64,000 bases of DNA from Leptidea sinapis (GCF_905404315.1 NC_066280.1:10239001-10303000), one strand, 5' to 3'; shown: positions 32,551 through 43,016, numbered from the stretch's first letter. Notes: generated by a model from the sequence alone, not told the origin. Numbers and translations: made by a program.

Positions 32551-32785
32551 CGACGACCCCTACAGCTCAGTGGTTAGAGACCCTGCCTACTGAGCTAGAG
32601 GCCTTGGGTTCGTATCCCGGTAGGTGCAATCATTTATATGATGAATATAAATGTTTGTTTCCGAGTCGTGGATTTGTATTTATGTAAGTAATGTAAAATA
32701 CATTAAATATATCGTTCTCTTGCACCCATGGTACAGGCTATTCCTAGTTTGGGCCAAGATAATTTGTGTAGGAGTGTGTTGTAAT
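32551..32785 (+). mobile_element. SINE-S copy
   Basis: Head 'cagctcagtggttagagacc' and B-box 'gggttcgtatcccgg', body 'catttatatgatgaatataa', tail 'gggccaagataatttgtg'. It is complete for the family and polymerase III boxes are largely intact. Confidence 0.82.
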
Positions 32786-32794
32786 TATTATTAT

Positions 32795-33000
32795 TTTATG
32801 AATTATGCAGGACTCGCACCTCTCGCGTCCGTGCGACTACTCTTCCAAGTGAGCTAACAGTTCGAATGACGTACCGTCATAAAATTTTGTATGCTTTGTT
32901 CAACTCTCCAGTTGTGGCTTCATCTGCAGGATCTACTTTGCAGTTCATAACCTTTCAAATGTTATGTGTGTATTAATCCCAAAAGTGAGAAATATTTAAG
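32795..33000 (-). repeat. Rep-T copy
   Basis: Antisense: tRNA-like block at about 32810-32870 ('caagtgagctaacagttcga'), then 'cataaaattttgtatgcttt' and the body 'cttcatctgcaggatctact'. It is continuous, which confirms that the tRNA-like block is 3' of the body in the family's own orientation. Confidence 0.75.
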
Positions 33001-33766
33001 ATTAATAATTTTACTGTTAGTTGGACCCATAACAAGACCATGATGAATATTCCGGAACAAGAGACAAGGTAAATTATAAGCGACAATAACAGAGAATGGC
33101 GACCAATTTGATCAAGTCAGTGCACAGAGATTTGTGCTATTGCACAGTTTTGCTTTAACTCTGTTACTGGCCACAAACGAGCGCGGTGCAGTTTCACCGC
33201 CCTCGACCCCCAATACCCCACCTTCTGACCCCCCCCCCCCGACGTAGGAGTCCTATTTGAAATTCAAACATCAAGCTAAATGGCCAGCTATTGCGTTACA
33301 GGTTTCATTTCTGTTTGATTTGAGTGTGAGTAAGGAATCATATCTATACAATACAACACGTCGTGAAAAACAACCGTTAAAAGGTTTAATAGCAAATTAA
33401 ATTTGAATTTAACTACCTAGCAGGTATAAATGCTATGTTAACAGCAACTAGGATTGAGAAGTGTGCATTTCCATATATTAAGAGTTGTACAGCATCCAAA
33501 TTAATTAGATATATCGACGCTAATACTACAACACATTTATTATAAAAACGAGAATAATTAATCGTACTCTAAGAAGTTCATAAATCATCATTTTGGATTG
33601 TAATGTGAAGATATTGTTAAAAAGCATTAATTGAAAACACGTGCACGTTTGCCCAGCCCTATAAATAGGGTTCTCTATCGACACTCAAGGCATTCGAGCT
33701 CGAGCTGTTGTACGTTATGGACCTCTCTGGGTCGTCGTTACGCTGCCTGTGGAATACACGAAGGTG
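33001..33766. other. Spacer with C12 tract and TATA-like site
   Basis: Contains a 12-base C run (33229-33240) and, near the right end, TATAAATA (33660-33667) followed by a GC-richer block up to the start of the TTTTA array. The latter resembles the core promoter of an LTR or a short promoter on the + strand, but no gene body follows because the microsatellite begins about 100 bp later. Confidence 0.3.
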
Positions 33767-34502
33767 ATTTTATTTTATATTTTATTTTATTTTATTTTAT
33801 TTTATTTTATTTTATTTTATTTTATTTTATTTTATTTTATTTTATTTTATTTTATTTTATTTTATTTTATTTTATTTTATTTTATTTTATTTTATTTTAT
33901 TTTATTTTATTTTATTTTATTTTATTTTATTTTATTTTATTTTATTTTATTTTATTTTATTTTATTTTATTTTATTTTATTTTATTTTATTTTATTTTAT
34001 TTTATTTTATTTTATTTTATTTTATTTTATTTTATTTTATTTTATTTTATTTTATTTTATTTTATTTTATTTTATTTTATTTTATTTTATTTTATTTTAT
34101 TTTATTTTATTTTATTTTATTTTATTTTATTTTATTTTATTTTATTTTATTTTATTTTATTTTATTTTATTTTATTTTATTTTATTTTATTTTATTTTAT
34201 TTTATTTTATTTTATTTTATTTTATTTTATTTTATTTTATTTTATTTTATTTTATTTTATTTTATTTTATTTTATTTTATTTTATTTTATTTTATTTTAT
34301 TTTATTTTATTTTATTTTATTTTATTTTATTTTATTTTATTTTATTTTATTTTATTTTATTTTATTTTATTTTATTTTATTTTATTTTATTTTATTTTAT
34401 TTTATTTTATTTTATTTTATTTTATTTTATTTTATTTTATTTTATTTTATTTTATTTTATTTTATTTTATTTTATTTTATTTTATTTTATTTTATTTTAT
34501 TT
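33767..34502 (+). repeat. (TTTTA)n pentanucleotide microsatellite, about 147 units
   Basis: Apart from one imperfection near 33778, the array is a pure TTTTA repeat; the run 33781-34500 alone is 144 exact units (720 bp). Because the unit has no stop codon in any + frame, it creates an apparent 318-codon frame of repeated FYFIL, which is not a protein-coding gene. Its right edge falls inside the gypsy RT coding sequence, so it replaced or displaced the rest of that element. Confidence 0.97.
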
Positions 34503-35277
34503 TTCTTCAACTCTAAGAAAGCTTGTTCGCAGTCTTCATCCCAGGAAATGGCTCTTTTCTCCTCCGTCAGTCGATGTAAGGGCTTAGCAACATCGGAAAA
34601 CCCTTGCACAAAGCGTCGATAATAAGAGCATAGTCCAAGGAATGCTCTCACATGTGTCTTTTCTGTCGGCGTCGGCCAGTCCTTGACAGCACTTATCTTG
34701 GCAGGATCCGTCGCAACGCCTTGCTCCGAGATAACGTGCCCCAAGTAATTCACCTGACCTTCAAAGAAGGAACATTTCTTTGGACTCAACTTCAAGTTGG
34801 CACCCTGCAGTTTTGCGAAGACTTTTTCGAGCTTCTTAAGATGATCTTCAAAACTTCGTCCCATAATGATTATGTCATCCAAGTAGACAAGGCAGGTTTG
34901 TCCCAACATACCTGCCAGCACATACTCCATCAACCTTTCGAAAGTAGCTGGGGCGTCGTTCTTTGAGAAAATCCCGGAGTAGCGTAGCAGGAAATTTCTC
35001 GCTTTTATTAACTGTAGCTTGGTTAGATTGTCCTTACAGCCATCCAGAAGTTTCTGTATGTTCACATCCTGGTTTGCAGCTTCGGTCTTCCTCCCTCCTT
35101 CACACTTTCTTAACCAAGCTTTCTCCTCACAAGCTCCGATCACTGTTCCATTCCTAATGATTTGCTTGTCCTCATGAGGATTGAACACGGGAACCATCGC
35201 AATCTGGGAGTTACCCACAACAGTCCTGGCTGGGATCCATGTCGTGTCCGCTGTCTCTCTTTCTATTATAGCGCATT
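34503..35277 (-). pseudogene. Ty3/gypsy pol fragment (RT, partly deleted)
   Basis: The - strand frame (34487-35302) encodes a linker and then the C-terminal half of a reverse transcriptase: 'NDAPATFERLMEYVL', the catalytic 'CLVYLDDIIIMG', 'PKKCSFFEGQVNYLGHVISE' and connection-type 'FLGLCSYYRRFVQGFSDVAK'. These are hallmark Ty3/gypsy motifs. The fingers and motif A that should lie between 'LLRYSGIFSK' and 'NDAPATF' are missing, an in-frame deletion on the order of 100 or more residues. RNase H and integrase are absent because the (TTTTA)n array starts immediately downstream. Confidence 0.9.
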
Positions 35278-35312
35278 TACAATACAATACAATACAGTAC
35301 AATACGGTACAA
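35278..35312. repeat. Short (ACAAT)n-like repeat
   Basis: 'acaatacaatacaatacagt' and imperfect continuation, located exactly at the junction between pol and the displaced gag patch. Confidence 0.7.
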
Positions 35313-35471
35313 TTTTGCGGAGTCTCAACGCCCGAGAATCGTTGCGAACCGCTTCCACTTCCAATGCATGTGCCACCGCTTTCTTCAAGCTGGTATGATG
35401 ACTCAATCGTACGGCTGCTCTAACTTCGGCATCCCGTATTCCATCGATGAAAACTTGGAGCAACATTTCTT
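35308..35471 (-). pseudogene. Displaced duplicate of a gag segment
   Basis: About 160 bp here repeat the gag sequence at 36157-36322 with a handful of differences; both encode 'EMLLQVFIDGIRDAEVRAAV' and 'HHTSLKKAVAHALEVEAVR'. Here the segment lies between the protease and the RT, where gag does not belong. The shared left boundary is 'ggtacaattttgcggagtct'. Confidence 0.9.
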
Positions 35472-35925
35472 CTGTCATCCCTTGGCAGGACTACCGGGAC
35501 TAGGGTCTGCGATCTTGGATTTAAAGTAGTGTCTCTTAAGCACAACACTTTCCCAACAGTTCCGTCTTTTATTGTAATTTCTTCACTTCCGTGCTTCAAT
35601 ACACCATGTTTCATGTCAATGGTACACTGATGATTTCGAAGAAAATCCAACCCAATGATGCAGTCATCTGTGATATCCGCGATTACCACTTTTTGCCAGT
35701 ACAACGTATCCCCGATTTTCATGGCCACGACCTTCTCTCCCTGGACTGGTATGCGCTGGCCGGTAGCTGTTGTGAGTATTAAGTTTACATTTTCTCGCAT
35801 ATGTCGTCTTCCGATGCTCTCTAGTCTTCTTTGGCTAACGACTGTACGTGAGGCTCCCGTATCCAAAGTGAAACGGCAAGATTTTCCATTTATCATTCCT
35901 TCTATAACTAAAGTGTTTCCGTCAC
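35472..35925 (-). pseudogene. Ty3/gypsy aspartic protease
   Basis: Encodes 'CRFTLDTGASRTVVSQRRLE' with the catalytic Asp-Thr-Gly-Ala of retropepsins, a flap-region 'ATGQRIPVQGEKV', and the conserved 'DCIIGLDFLRNHQCTIDM' (the I-I-G-x-D-F/W-L motif). The expected role is to cleave the Gag-Pol polyprotein in the virus-like particle. The domain itself looks intact, but the downstream junction runs into the displaced gag patch. Confidence 0.9.
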
Positions 35926-35989
35926 ATGTCTGCTTAGCGAAGATCCTTGGGGCTTTGCTTCTACCGGCCAGCGCCTACCCCACTGCCCT

Positions 35990-36440
35990 GGCCTTTTCTA
36001 GTTTTCCTGCTGCTCCAGCGGTGATGTTGAGACCGCCGCATCCTTCCTACGTTGCGTTATGCTCTCACGCCCGGGGCAAGTGCTCCTAATGTGTCCTCGC
36101 TCCCCACAACCATAGCATACTGGGTTATATGCTTGCCTTCAGCTGGAATCTGCTGGTACAATTTTGCGGAGTCTCAACGACCGAGAGACGTGGCGAACCG
36201 CTTCCACTTCCAACGCATGTGCCACCGCTTTCTTCAAGCTGGTATGATGACTCAATCGTACGGCTGCTCTAACTTCGGCGTCCCGTATTCCATCGATGAA
36301 AACTTGGAGCAACATTTCTTCTATTGCAGCTGGCGACGACTGATATGCTTTACGCACTAGTTTCTCGGCTTCCACGGACCACTGCTGTAGAGTTTCGCTG
36401 GCCCTTTGACTGCGGTCCTTAAGTTGCGCCCGGTACACAT
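35990..36440 (-). pseudogene. Ty3/gypsy gag, C-terminal half with zinc knuckle
   Basis: An open stretch (36139-36438) encodes 'RAQLKDRSQRASETLQQW', typical of the capsid region, and 'VFIDGIRDAEVRAAVRLSHH'. Downstream in a shifted frame, 36117-36073 encodes 'CYGCGERGHIRSTCP', a CX2CX4HX4C nucleic-acid-binding knuckle. A frameshift near 36440 separates this from the N-terminal gag frame. Confidence 0.88.
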
Positions 36441-37232
36441 GTTCGATTTATCACCATAGCGTGCCTCCAACGCGTCAATAAGGTCTGTGTAGGTCACTTC
36501 CTCCTTCCCAGCGCCGAGTGCTTCCAATACGGAGAGTGCTTCGTCACGCAGTGCTAGTGTGAGGGCAGAGTGCGCTTCTTGGTCACTCCAACCGCAGGCT
36601 CTTCTGACCGTCTCCAATTGTAGCTTAAAGGCAGCCCAGGAAGACTTGCCATCGTAGGGAGGTACTTTTAAATTTCTGCTCGATGTGGTTCCGCAGGAAA
36701 CTCCTGTGTTGGCTGAAGGACACACGACCCTCCCACTGAGCTGATTAATGGTAACTTCCATCTCTCCCATCTTCCGTTGAAAGTTCTCTTCAACTTTGTC
36801 CATCTTCTTTTCCACACTGTCAATCCGGGCGATCTCTTTTTCCACAGCGTCAATACGGGTGGAGTTTTTCTGCACAACGGATAAAATGTCTTTGGAGAGG
36901 CCTTCATGCAGGCCTCGCAGCTGCTCCTCCTGTCGGCGTGCTTGTTCCTCCTGTTGGCGCGCTTGCTCCTCTTGCAAGCCCCGCAGCTGCTCCTCCTGTC
37001 GGCGCGCTTGTTCCTCTTGCAAGGCCCGCAGCTGCTCCTCCTGTCGGCGCGCTTGTTCTTGCATCATGGCGGCCATCTGCTGCATGAGCGCGCTGATGTC
37101 TACGGCAGGGGCCTGCGGTGCTGACACGGTCGCACTGAGTCCAGAGCCGGATGTTTCTGACTCGTCCTCTGCCGCTGCAGCTGCTCCCGCTCGCGTGGTC
37201 ATTCCCTTCTCGTTCCTGGGCACTAATGGCAT
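36440..37232 (-). pseudogene. Ty3/gypsy gag, N-terminal half
   Basis: I take the ATG at 37232, because the longer frame from 37265 would overlap the primer-binding site. The start is Ala/Glu-rich, then comes a glutamine/glutamate coiled-coil repeat (residues about 65-120; units of 'EEQARRQEEQLRGLQ' type), an extended heptad region to about residue 165 and a capsid-like part ending 'DALEARYGDKSN'. Reading frame is lost just after that. The coiled coil is encoded by near-identical tandem DNA units at about 36910-37065, so repeat number is likely to vary between copies. Confidence 0.88.
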
Positions 37233-37243
37233 CTTTCCAATCA

Positions 37244-37257
37244 CACTTCTGACACCA
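37244..37257 (-). other. Candidate primer-binding site
   Basis: On the - strand 'tggtgtcagaagtg' directly follows 'gtgtcaat'. A TGG-starting site just after an LTR ending in CA is where the 3' end of a host tRNA primes minus-strand synthesis. TGGTGTCAGAAGTG-type sites are seen in other gypsy elements (leucine tRNA, from memory). Confidence 0.6.
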
Positions 37258-37600
37258 ATTGACACGGGAGTGGGTCAGGGATTGGAAATAATACTCCGCT
37301 TATAGGAACGAGTGTTTATTTGCGTTCACTTTCTCTGAACTTGCACTTCGCCGGTCTGCCGCTGTTCCTCTTGTGGGCGGCGGTACCTTCAACGCGTCAC
37401 ACTGCACCGAACACTACTTCTCTTCTGTCTTCTTCTTCTTAGAACACTTCCACTTTTCACTACTTCTTCTTTTCTTCTTCTTCTTCTTTACACTTTCGAG
37501 TCAGAACTAGAACTGCCGTAGGCCACGCTTAGTACGGCTTATATACCCCCGGATCCGTTCTATTTTCAAAATGATTCTCCCATTCCATCTTTAAATTTAA
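37258..37600 (-). mobile_element. 5' LTR (part) of the gypsy element
   Basis: On the - strand a TATATAAG box (about 37539-37547) is followed by a pyrimidine/purine-biased leader (37440-37500), then AATAAA (at about 37314-37319), and the LTR ends '..gtgtca' before the primer-binding site. This gives U3, R and U5 in the proper order. The U3 start is not identified and may reach beyond 37600. No 3' LTR is present, so the element cannot be dated from LTR divergence. Confidence 0.6.
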
Positions 37601-37734
37601 ATTGTACTAGAAAATTCTTTTAACAATTTTTATCCTGCTTACACATTTTCCATCCCTTTTTTTCTGTTCGATTTGATCCTGAACTTACTAGAAATTTCCT
37701 TTAACTTTACAAAACCCAAAAAAATCCATACACA

Positions 37735-37797
37735 GGTGTATCGAACCCGGGTCTACAGCGTCTAAAGTAAACACTTTTCCGCTGAGCTACGAGTATT
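37735..37797 (-). repeat. tRNA-like SINE head
   Basis: On the - strand 'gtagctcagcggaaaagtgt' (A-box-like) and 'cccgggttcgatacacct' (B-box-like) are spaced as in a tRNA, but the stems do not pair well. It is followed by a T/A-rich tail. Probably a tRNA-derived SINE remnant beside or inside the LTR. Confidence 0.4.
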
Positions 37798-38869
37798 GCT
37801 GACGGAGCTGTTGAAATTAACAATGTCTTGAAGTTTGACAACTCTCGTCATATACTTCGAAGGGTTGCTACGCAACAATACGTAAAAATAATATATATAT
37901 ATTAACACAGTAAGTCATTTTTCAATTAAATTTCGCGCACTGATTGTCCTGGAAGTTGAATGAATATTATTATACTGTTGTAATGCAATTTTACATTGCA
38001 GCTATGACACTAAAATTACGAAAGAGAACGTACAGTCTGAAGAATATATTAATAACTGTATTGAAAGTAACCTTGCTTTTCTTCGTTTATAAATAACTTT
38101 TATAATATTTAAATATTATATTATAATAAAGAAATATAAAGTCCATTAGAAAGAATAAGGTATTATACACTACTCGCTTGTGTATACGACGGTTTTATTC
38201 CACGGACTTTTTCTTACGGTTTTACTATCACATTTTTTTCAGTTCGGTCCCGCAGCAAAATCCCTATCTCCTCCAAGCCTGGCGTAAGGAACTTCGTTCC
38301 AACATGCAATTACCATTTTATATGATCAACTCAGTTCAGATGTGGAAACTGCAATAACATTAAGAATAATTATTGTCATTTGGAAATCTTTCCATCTTTT
38401 TATGCAATGTTTTATATGAAGACACCTTTAATTGCAATTACAATGAGGCGATTCTTCTTTCAAATACAGTCATTATTCGATATCAATTTTTATAATTAAA
38501 CTTAATAAAAATTTTAAAGTTTCCTGTGGGATTAATAAGATAATTCACAAATTTTCAACTCATCTACTACACTCACAAAATTATTTACGAATACCTGTTA
38601 CAGAGTCGGCGAAAGTTGTCGTAATTACGGCGGATCCGCCTTTTAAATAACAATTATTAACATACAATTAAATTGCAGTAACTTTTCATTTATCTTCTAT
38701 TAAAGTTTTCACGATTCAACCGTCCGTCAAAAGAATTAGCATTGAAGTTATATTAAAACGGAGGAATAAAGAATTTTTACTTGATTTCTATCCTTATTTA
38801 TCACAGATCTGATGTAACTTTGTGTGTGTTTTGATATTTTAACTATTTTTATTTCATGCGCTAGGTTCT
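37798..38869. other. AT-rich DNA, no gene seen
   Basis: No recognised repeat, coding signal or splice-flanked exon. Confidence 0.45.
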
Positions 38870-39245
38870 TCTCGTGTGCCTCTCCGAATAGCGAGGTCAG
38901 CTTTGTAATTTTAACCTTTTCTTTTTCGAGAGGGGGAAATAGTTCTGCCGCACTCGCAATTCCTGTCTACTCTCAGATGTTGTGCAGCCAAGTTTTTTTT
39001 ATGGAACCTACGCCTCTTCCGGCAACATTTCCCACCATGATTAGTTGTAGGAGTTCGTACCTCTCGTGCCCCAAATATGCGACTTCCTCATCTTGATGGT
39101 TTGCATGAGTTCACGTTTTTGGTTGACGCGGCGCAGAACTTCCACATTCGTGACCTTGTGAGTCCAACTAATGGCCAACATACGTTTATATGCCCAAATT
39201 TCAAAAGCTTCTATATATCCTGAGGTCTTCTTTAACATGCTAGGT
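38870..39245 (-). mobile_element. LINE ORF2 C-terminal fragment
   Basis: The - strand encodes 'YIEAFEIWAYKRMLAISWTH' and 'VLRRVNQKRELMQTIKMRK', the 'EAFEMW.YRRML.ISWTD.V.N..VL.R' pattern common to the post-RT region of several insect LINE clades. Stops and a frameshift follow. Confidence 0.8.
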
Positions 39246-39433
39246 AGTTACCAGTAATGCATACGTTATTATATTTTGTTATTTGATGAAGAATTAGCAA
39301 TGTTATTTATTTAAACACCACTCACTATCACATCAACCCGGAGCACTCGGCCTTGTTATTCCTGACGGAGTAGCAATAATGTAGACTAAGCGACATGGAG
39401 TATATAACACTTCTACTCTTTATCTTCTGTGCT

Positions 39434-39705
39434 AGTGAGAGGCTCCTTTGCACAGGATGCCAGTTATATTATGGGTATTATAGATTGATATATTGATAGA
39501 GATTAAGGGCCCCATAGCTAGTGAAATTACTGGGAAAATGAGACCTAACATCTGATGTCACAAGGAAACGAGCGTAATTGTAGTGCCGCTAAGAATTTTT
39601 GGGTTTTTCAAGAATCCTCAGCGGCACTGCATTGTAATGGGTAGGGCGTATCAATTACCATCTGTTGAACGTCCTGTTCATCTCGTCCCTTATTGTCTTA
39701 AAAAA
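39434..39705 (+). mobile_element. SINE-A copy
   Basis: From 'gtgagaggctcctttgcaca' to 'tgttcatctcgtcccttatt'; the segment around 'gaagcagtaatgtgtaag' is replaced by a short 'gatatattgatagagatt' tract. Confidence 0.85.
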
Positions 39706-40255
39706 CGTTTTATGCCTCCTGCCAGGGTAGGATCAGGTAGGTTAGGATATATGCTATCACCATATTGGCTATTTTGCGGGTCATTTATCTTTTCTTTAGC
39801 TGTGCTTTAGATCCTGTGGACCCCAAACAAACAGGGACAGATCCTAAGGTACATTATGAATATTTTTACACCAAGCTCTATAGCTCCGTTGACTGATCAC
39901 TGGGCCAAGACCTAGTTTAATGCATCCGTTAAAGCAAATATTTTTTTATAATATTTAATGTATTAATAAAATAACCAATTAATTGAATTGTCAGAGATGC
40001 AATATTGAGGCAATCCATGGTGTTGTTCACCTACCATCAAGAGAGTCCTAAGCTAATTGGTTGAAGGTTGGTATTTTAAATGTGAGTGCGCTGAATGTAC
40101 ATATTTTTATAAGTGTGTATATTAGCGTAGCGTGGACGTAGCGTCGCGTCCGTTCTAGTATATTCGTAGCATTGACGTAGCAACATTACTATGACCGCAT
40201 ACTGTAGCATCAATGATAATCCTAAATGACGGAATGGACGCCATTTTGTGTACAG
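39706..40255 (+). other. Intron end before the Ig exon
   Basis: No recognised repeat. The splice acceptor is TGTGTACAG ending at 40255, with a weak pyrimidine tract and a possible branch point CTAAAT near 40222. The upstream ATG at 40213 is intronic and not a translation start. Confidence 0.5.
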
Positions 40256-40427
40256 GTGGGCACGGCCAGGAGCATGGACCGGTGTTCCTGATGGAGCCTC
40301 CACCGCGTCTGGTGTTCTCCAACAAGAACGGGGCGCGCGTGTCTTGCGCCGCACACGGCTTTCCGCCACCGCACATTGCCTGGCAGACCCCGGACGGGTC
40401 GCAGCTGGAAGACGCTCCGGGATTGAG
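40256..40427 (+). CDS. Dscam-like: Dscam-like: first half of Ig domain 1
   Basis: A 172-nt exon bounded by CAG (40253-40255) and a consensus donor GAG|GTGAGT after 40427. Joined in phase to 27878, it gives residues 15 to 72: a short linker 'GHGQEHGP', then 'VFLMEPPPRLVFSNKNG', the first Ig cysteine in 'ARVSCAAHGFPPP' (Cys45) and the core tryptophan in 'HIAWQTPDG' (Trp57), ending 'DAPGLR'. The opening GPVF..EPP...FSN..G and the PGLR before a splice junction are characteristic of the N-terminal Ig1 of insect Dscam proteins. The second cysteine of the domain must lie in the next exon, which is not in the window. High GC content sets it apart from the intron around it. Which Dscam paralogue this is I cannot say. 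Confidence 0.85.
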
Positions 40428-41044
40428 GTGAGTCATTGTTATATGTAACTTATCGATATGATAAATGTTAAAACAGGATGGACGACAAACAATTTAAAAC
40501 ACTGTTAAAATGAATTGCTTTTTCCCTTTTTATGGAAGTGTTGTAAGGGAGTGTACGGGTCATTTGAGGTCATGTAAGTGATTACCGTCGCCTGTACCTC
40601 TTGCGACACTAGAAGACTTAAGCAATTGTTCTTGCATTTTGGTGAAAGGTTGTGCTTTTAAAACAAAACATGTCGTGCCAACCTGTAAACACCTCGTAAG
40701 GAAGCTCATTCCAGAATTTGGTTGTATGTGGATAAAGGTTCCTTGAAATCTGCACGGAGGTGCACCTACATTCAGTTGGCGAGACTGATATTTAAATACA
40801 TTTTTTCCGATTGAACTTGAAAATTAACGAAAGGATTCAGATCTGATCAAATTTACATTTTACTCAATTATAATATGTATAACGATACACACAAAAAATA
40901 CCATTTGGCTAGGTGGTTTCGCTTCAAAAATAAAAAGGTTTCTGACATTTATATATGTTTATGTTTTATAAATTTTTTAAGCCTTACGATAAAATACTTA
41001 AAAAATCATTTATCTACCTTGTTTGAAAACATGCGTTTCATTAT
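40428..41044. other. Intron with a small LINE-J remnant
   Basis: Positions 40680-40775 are antisense to the LINE-J C-terminus ('aggaagctcattccagaatt'); otherwise no feature. Confidence 0.55.
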
Positions 41045-41240
41045 AAATCAAATCAAATCAAAATCAGTTTATTTATGTAGGTCACAGAAATGGCACTTAT
41101 GTGTGTCACAAAAAAAATCTTATTGAATCTACCGATACTTCGTAAAGGGTTGAGCTAATGAGAAGAAGTAGCAAGAAACTCATTGCCACTCTTTTATATC
41201 AAGATTTACATTTACGTCGATTTATAAATCATTTCAATTA
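41045..41240 (-). mobile_element. LINE 3' tail (tgattt-tailed family)
   Basis: Starts 'aatcaaatcaaatcaaaatc' and continues 'gtaggtcacagaaatggcac', 'aatgagaagaagtagcaaga'. Closely similar to the copy at 28988. Confidence 0.7.
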
Positions 41241-42002
41241 GAAAACATTTTAAAATCTGTAGAGGCTTTAAAATATTTTTTTAATTTCAAAATTAAGAGC
41301 CTATAATTATTACTTATACCTCTGGCGAAACTCTTAGTAGGCTTTGAAATTGTCTGTGAAGATACATTATGCATTCATCCCCCTGAGACTCTTTTTTGTA
41401 ATTACATAATAATTTACAGTAACGTCGAAGCGACCAAGAAATTGGCGAAGGGAATGTTCCTTTTTAAATAAAATTTTTGCCTCAAATATTGTATTAATTA
41501 TTAGTACTGTTTACTTTGATGTTTTTTTAAATGGATTTATAAATTTATTTTGTTTCAACTCTAATAATATTTTTAATAATTTTGGTGATGTTTTTGTCTG
41601 GATTAATAATATTTTATCGTATTTCTACTTAAATAATGTAGTCAAAATTAATATATCAAAAACTCAGAAATATCAGCACCCCATTTTACGAGAAATGAAA
41701 GCTGAATAATTAATAATGTTTTCTAAAGGTTATACTGAATACAAGTATGTACAAGAATTTGTTCAGATTTAATAGGCATGTACATCCATATCGGATTTTT
41801 TATTAATAATAATAATTAGGTAATTCTCTAAACTCCTATAAAATAGAACACAGTTAAACTTCCAATTACCTCCGTTCGCGTAATATGTATTTGAAACAAC
41901 AATTATTTTTGCATTTGTGACGAGCACTTATGTACCCACACCCTAAAAGTAACTATTAAATTAATATAAACATAATAAACATTTGTAAATCAAATCGAAT
42001 TA
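41241..42002. other. AT-rich intron, nothing recognised
   Basis: No coding signal or repeat that I can name. Confidence 0.45.
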
Positions 42003-42225
42003 TTTCATAAAATATGCTCCCTGTTGTTAAAATGAACCTGTTTCACAGCAGAACTGTCAGACCGTGCGTCAATAAATTCTCTCATAGAACATATTATGTC
42101 TATACAAAACAAACATTGAAAATAAAAATAATAAATAAAAATTCCTGGACTAAACTGCACTCTATGAAGTAATCCCAATGAAAATCCGTTCATTAGTTTA
42201 GGAGTTCACTGGAAAGAAACATTAG
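42003..42225 (-). mobile_element. Helitron internal fragment
   Basis: Shares 'aaaatatgctccctgttgtt' and 'ccgttcattagtttaggagt' with the copies at 54395 and 56287 but lacks both termini. Confidence 0.55.
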
Positions 42226-42839
42226 GAAACCGAATGGTATGGACGGTTCCACAAAATTATTTACTATTCTCAACTCGCTTAACATTACTAGGTTATTTGT
42301 ATTTTTAAAATGTAGAACTAAAACAATAAAGTAATATATAATAATCGTTTCAAATTATTATAATATAACCGAATAAATTGCAAAATTAATAATTGATCAA
42401 TTCAAAACCGCATTTGGAATTGGTTTCGTGGTTTGCGGAATCATCACATATTTGCGGTGACCCGTCTTTGTGATGTGCTTTCAAATTTGATATAAATTAA
42501 TCATACAAAGTTGAAATATCGGAATACTACAAATGAAAATACATTTTCTCCATTTTAGTGTCATTCGTGTGTATTTCTTTCATTATGTCATTGAAATGTG
42601 CTTTATTATCAATAAGTTGCGGTAGTAACAAGCTCAAAACACAAGTTCTGACATGTCATGTAGAAACTTCTGTAATGACTAGAACTAAAAAAAATAATCT
42701 TCTTGGAAGTCAAGCTATACACCCCATAATAAAAAGGAACATCATATGCATAGACATATATATTTTTTGTACATAGTTTTTGTTTTCAATTCAAGAGTTT
42801 CAGCCTCTGAAAATATAAAAGTGTAGATACTAACACTTA
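42226..42839. other. AT-rich intron, nothing recognised
   Basis: A 72-codon open frame (42558-42776, +) has no recognisable domain. Confidence 0.4.
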
Positions 42840-43016
42840 TTATGATAATCATCAACATTATCATCAGCCGGAAGACGTCCACTGCTGGTCCACGTCCAAA
42901 GACCTCCCCCAAAGATCTACACGACGATCAGTCCTGCGCTGCCGTCATCCAAAGTATTCCGTCGATCTTGACCAGATCGTCGGTCCATCTTGTGCGGGGC
43001 CTACCAACCAATAGTT
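42840..43016 (-). mobile_element. RTE-type LINE 3' end
   Basis: Antisense: 'cagccggaagacgtccactg' and 'gatcttgaccagatcgtcgg' are the end of the RTE ORF2 and 3' UTR, with the (ATGATG)n-like tail at the left edge ('atcaacattatcatc'). Confidence 0.78.

Noticed and set aside
33631..34587. 318-codon open frame of repeated FYFIL on the + strand
   Set aside because: It is the translation of the (TTTTA)n microsatellite, which has no stop codon in any + frame. No coding evidence.
34503..37600. Active Ty3/gypsy retrotransposon
   Set aside because: Frameshift in gag, displaced gag patch, RT deletion, no RNase H, integrase or 3' LTR.
40213..40255. ATG at 40213 as the start of the Ig-domain protein
   Set aside because: It lies before a splice acceptor, has no signal peptide after it, and the upstream signal-peptide exon at 27836 joins in phase to 40256.
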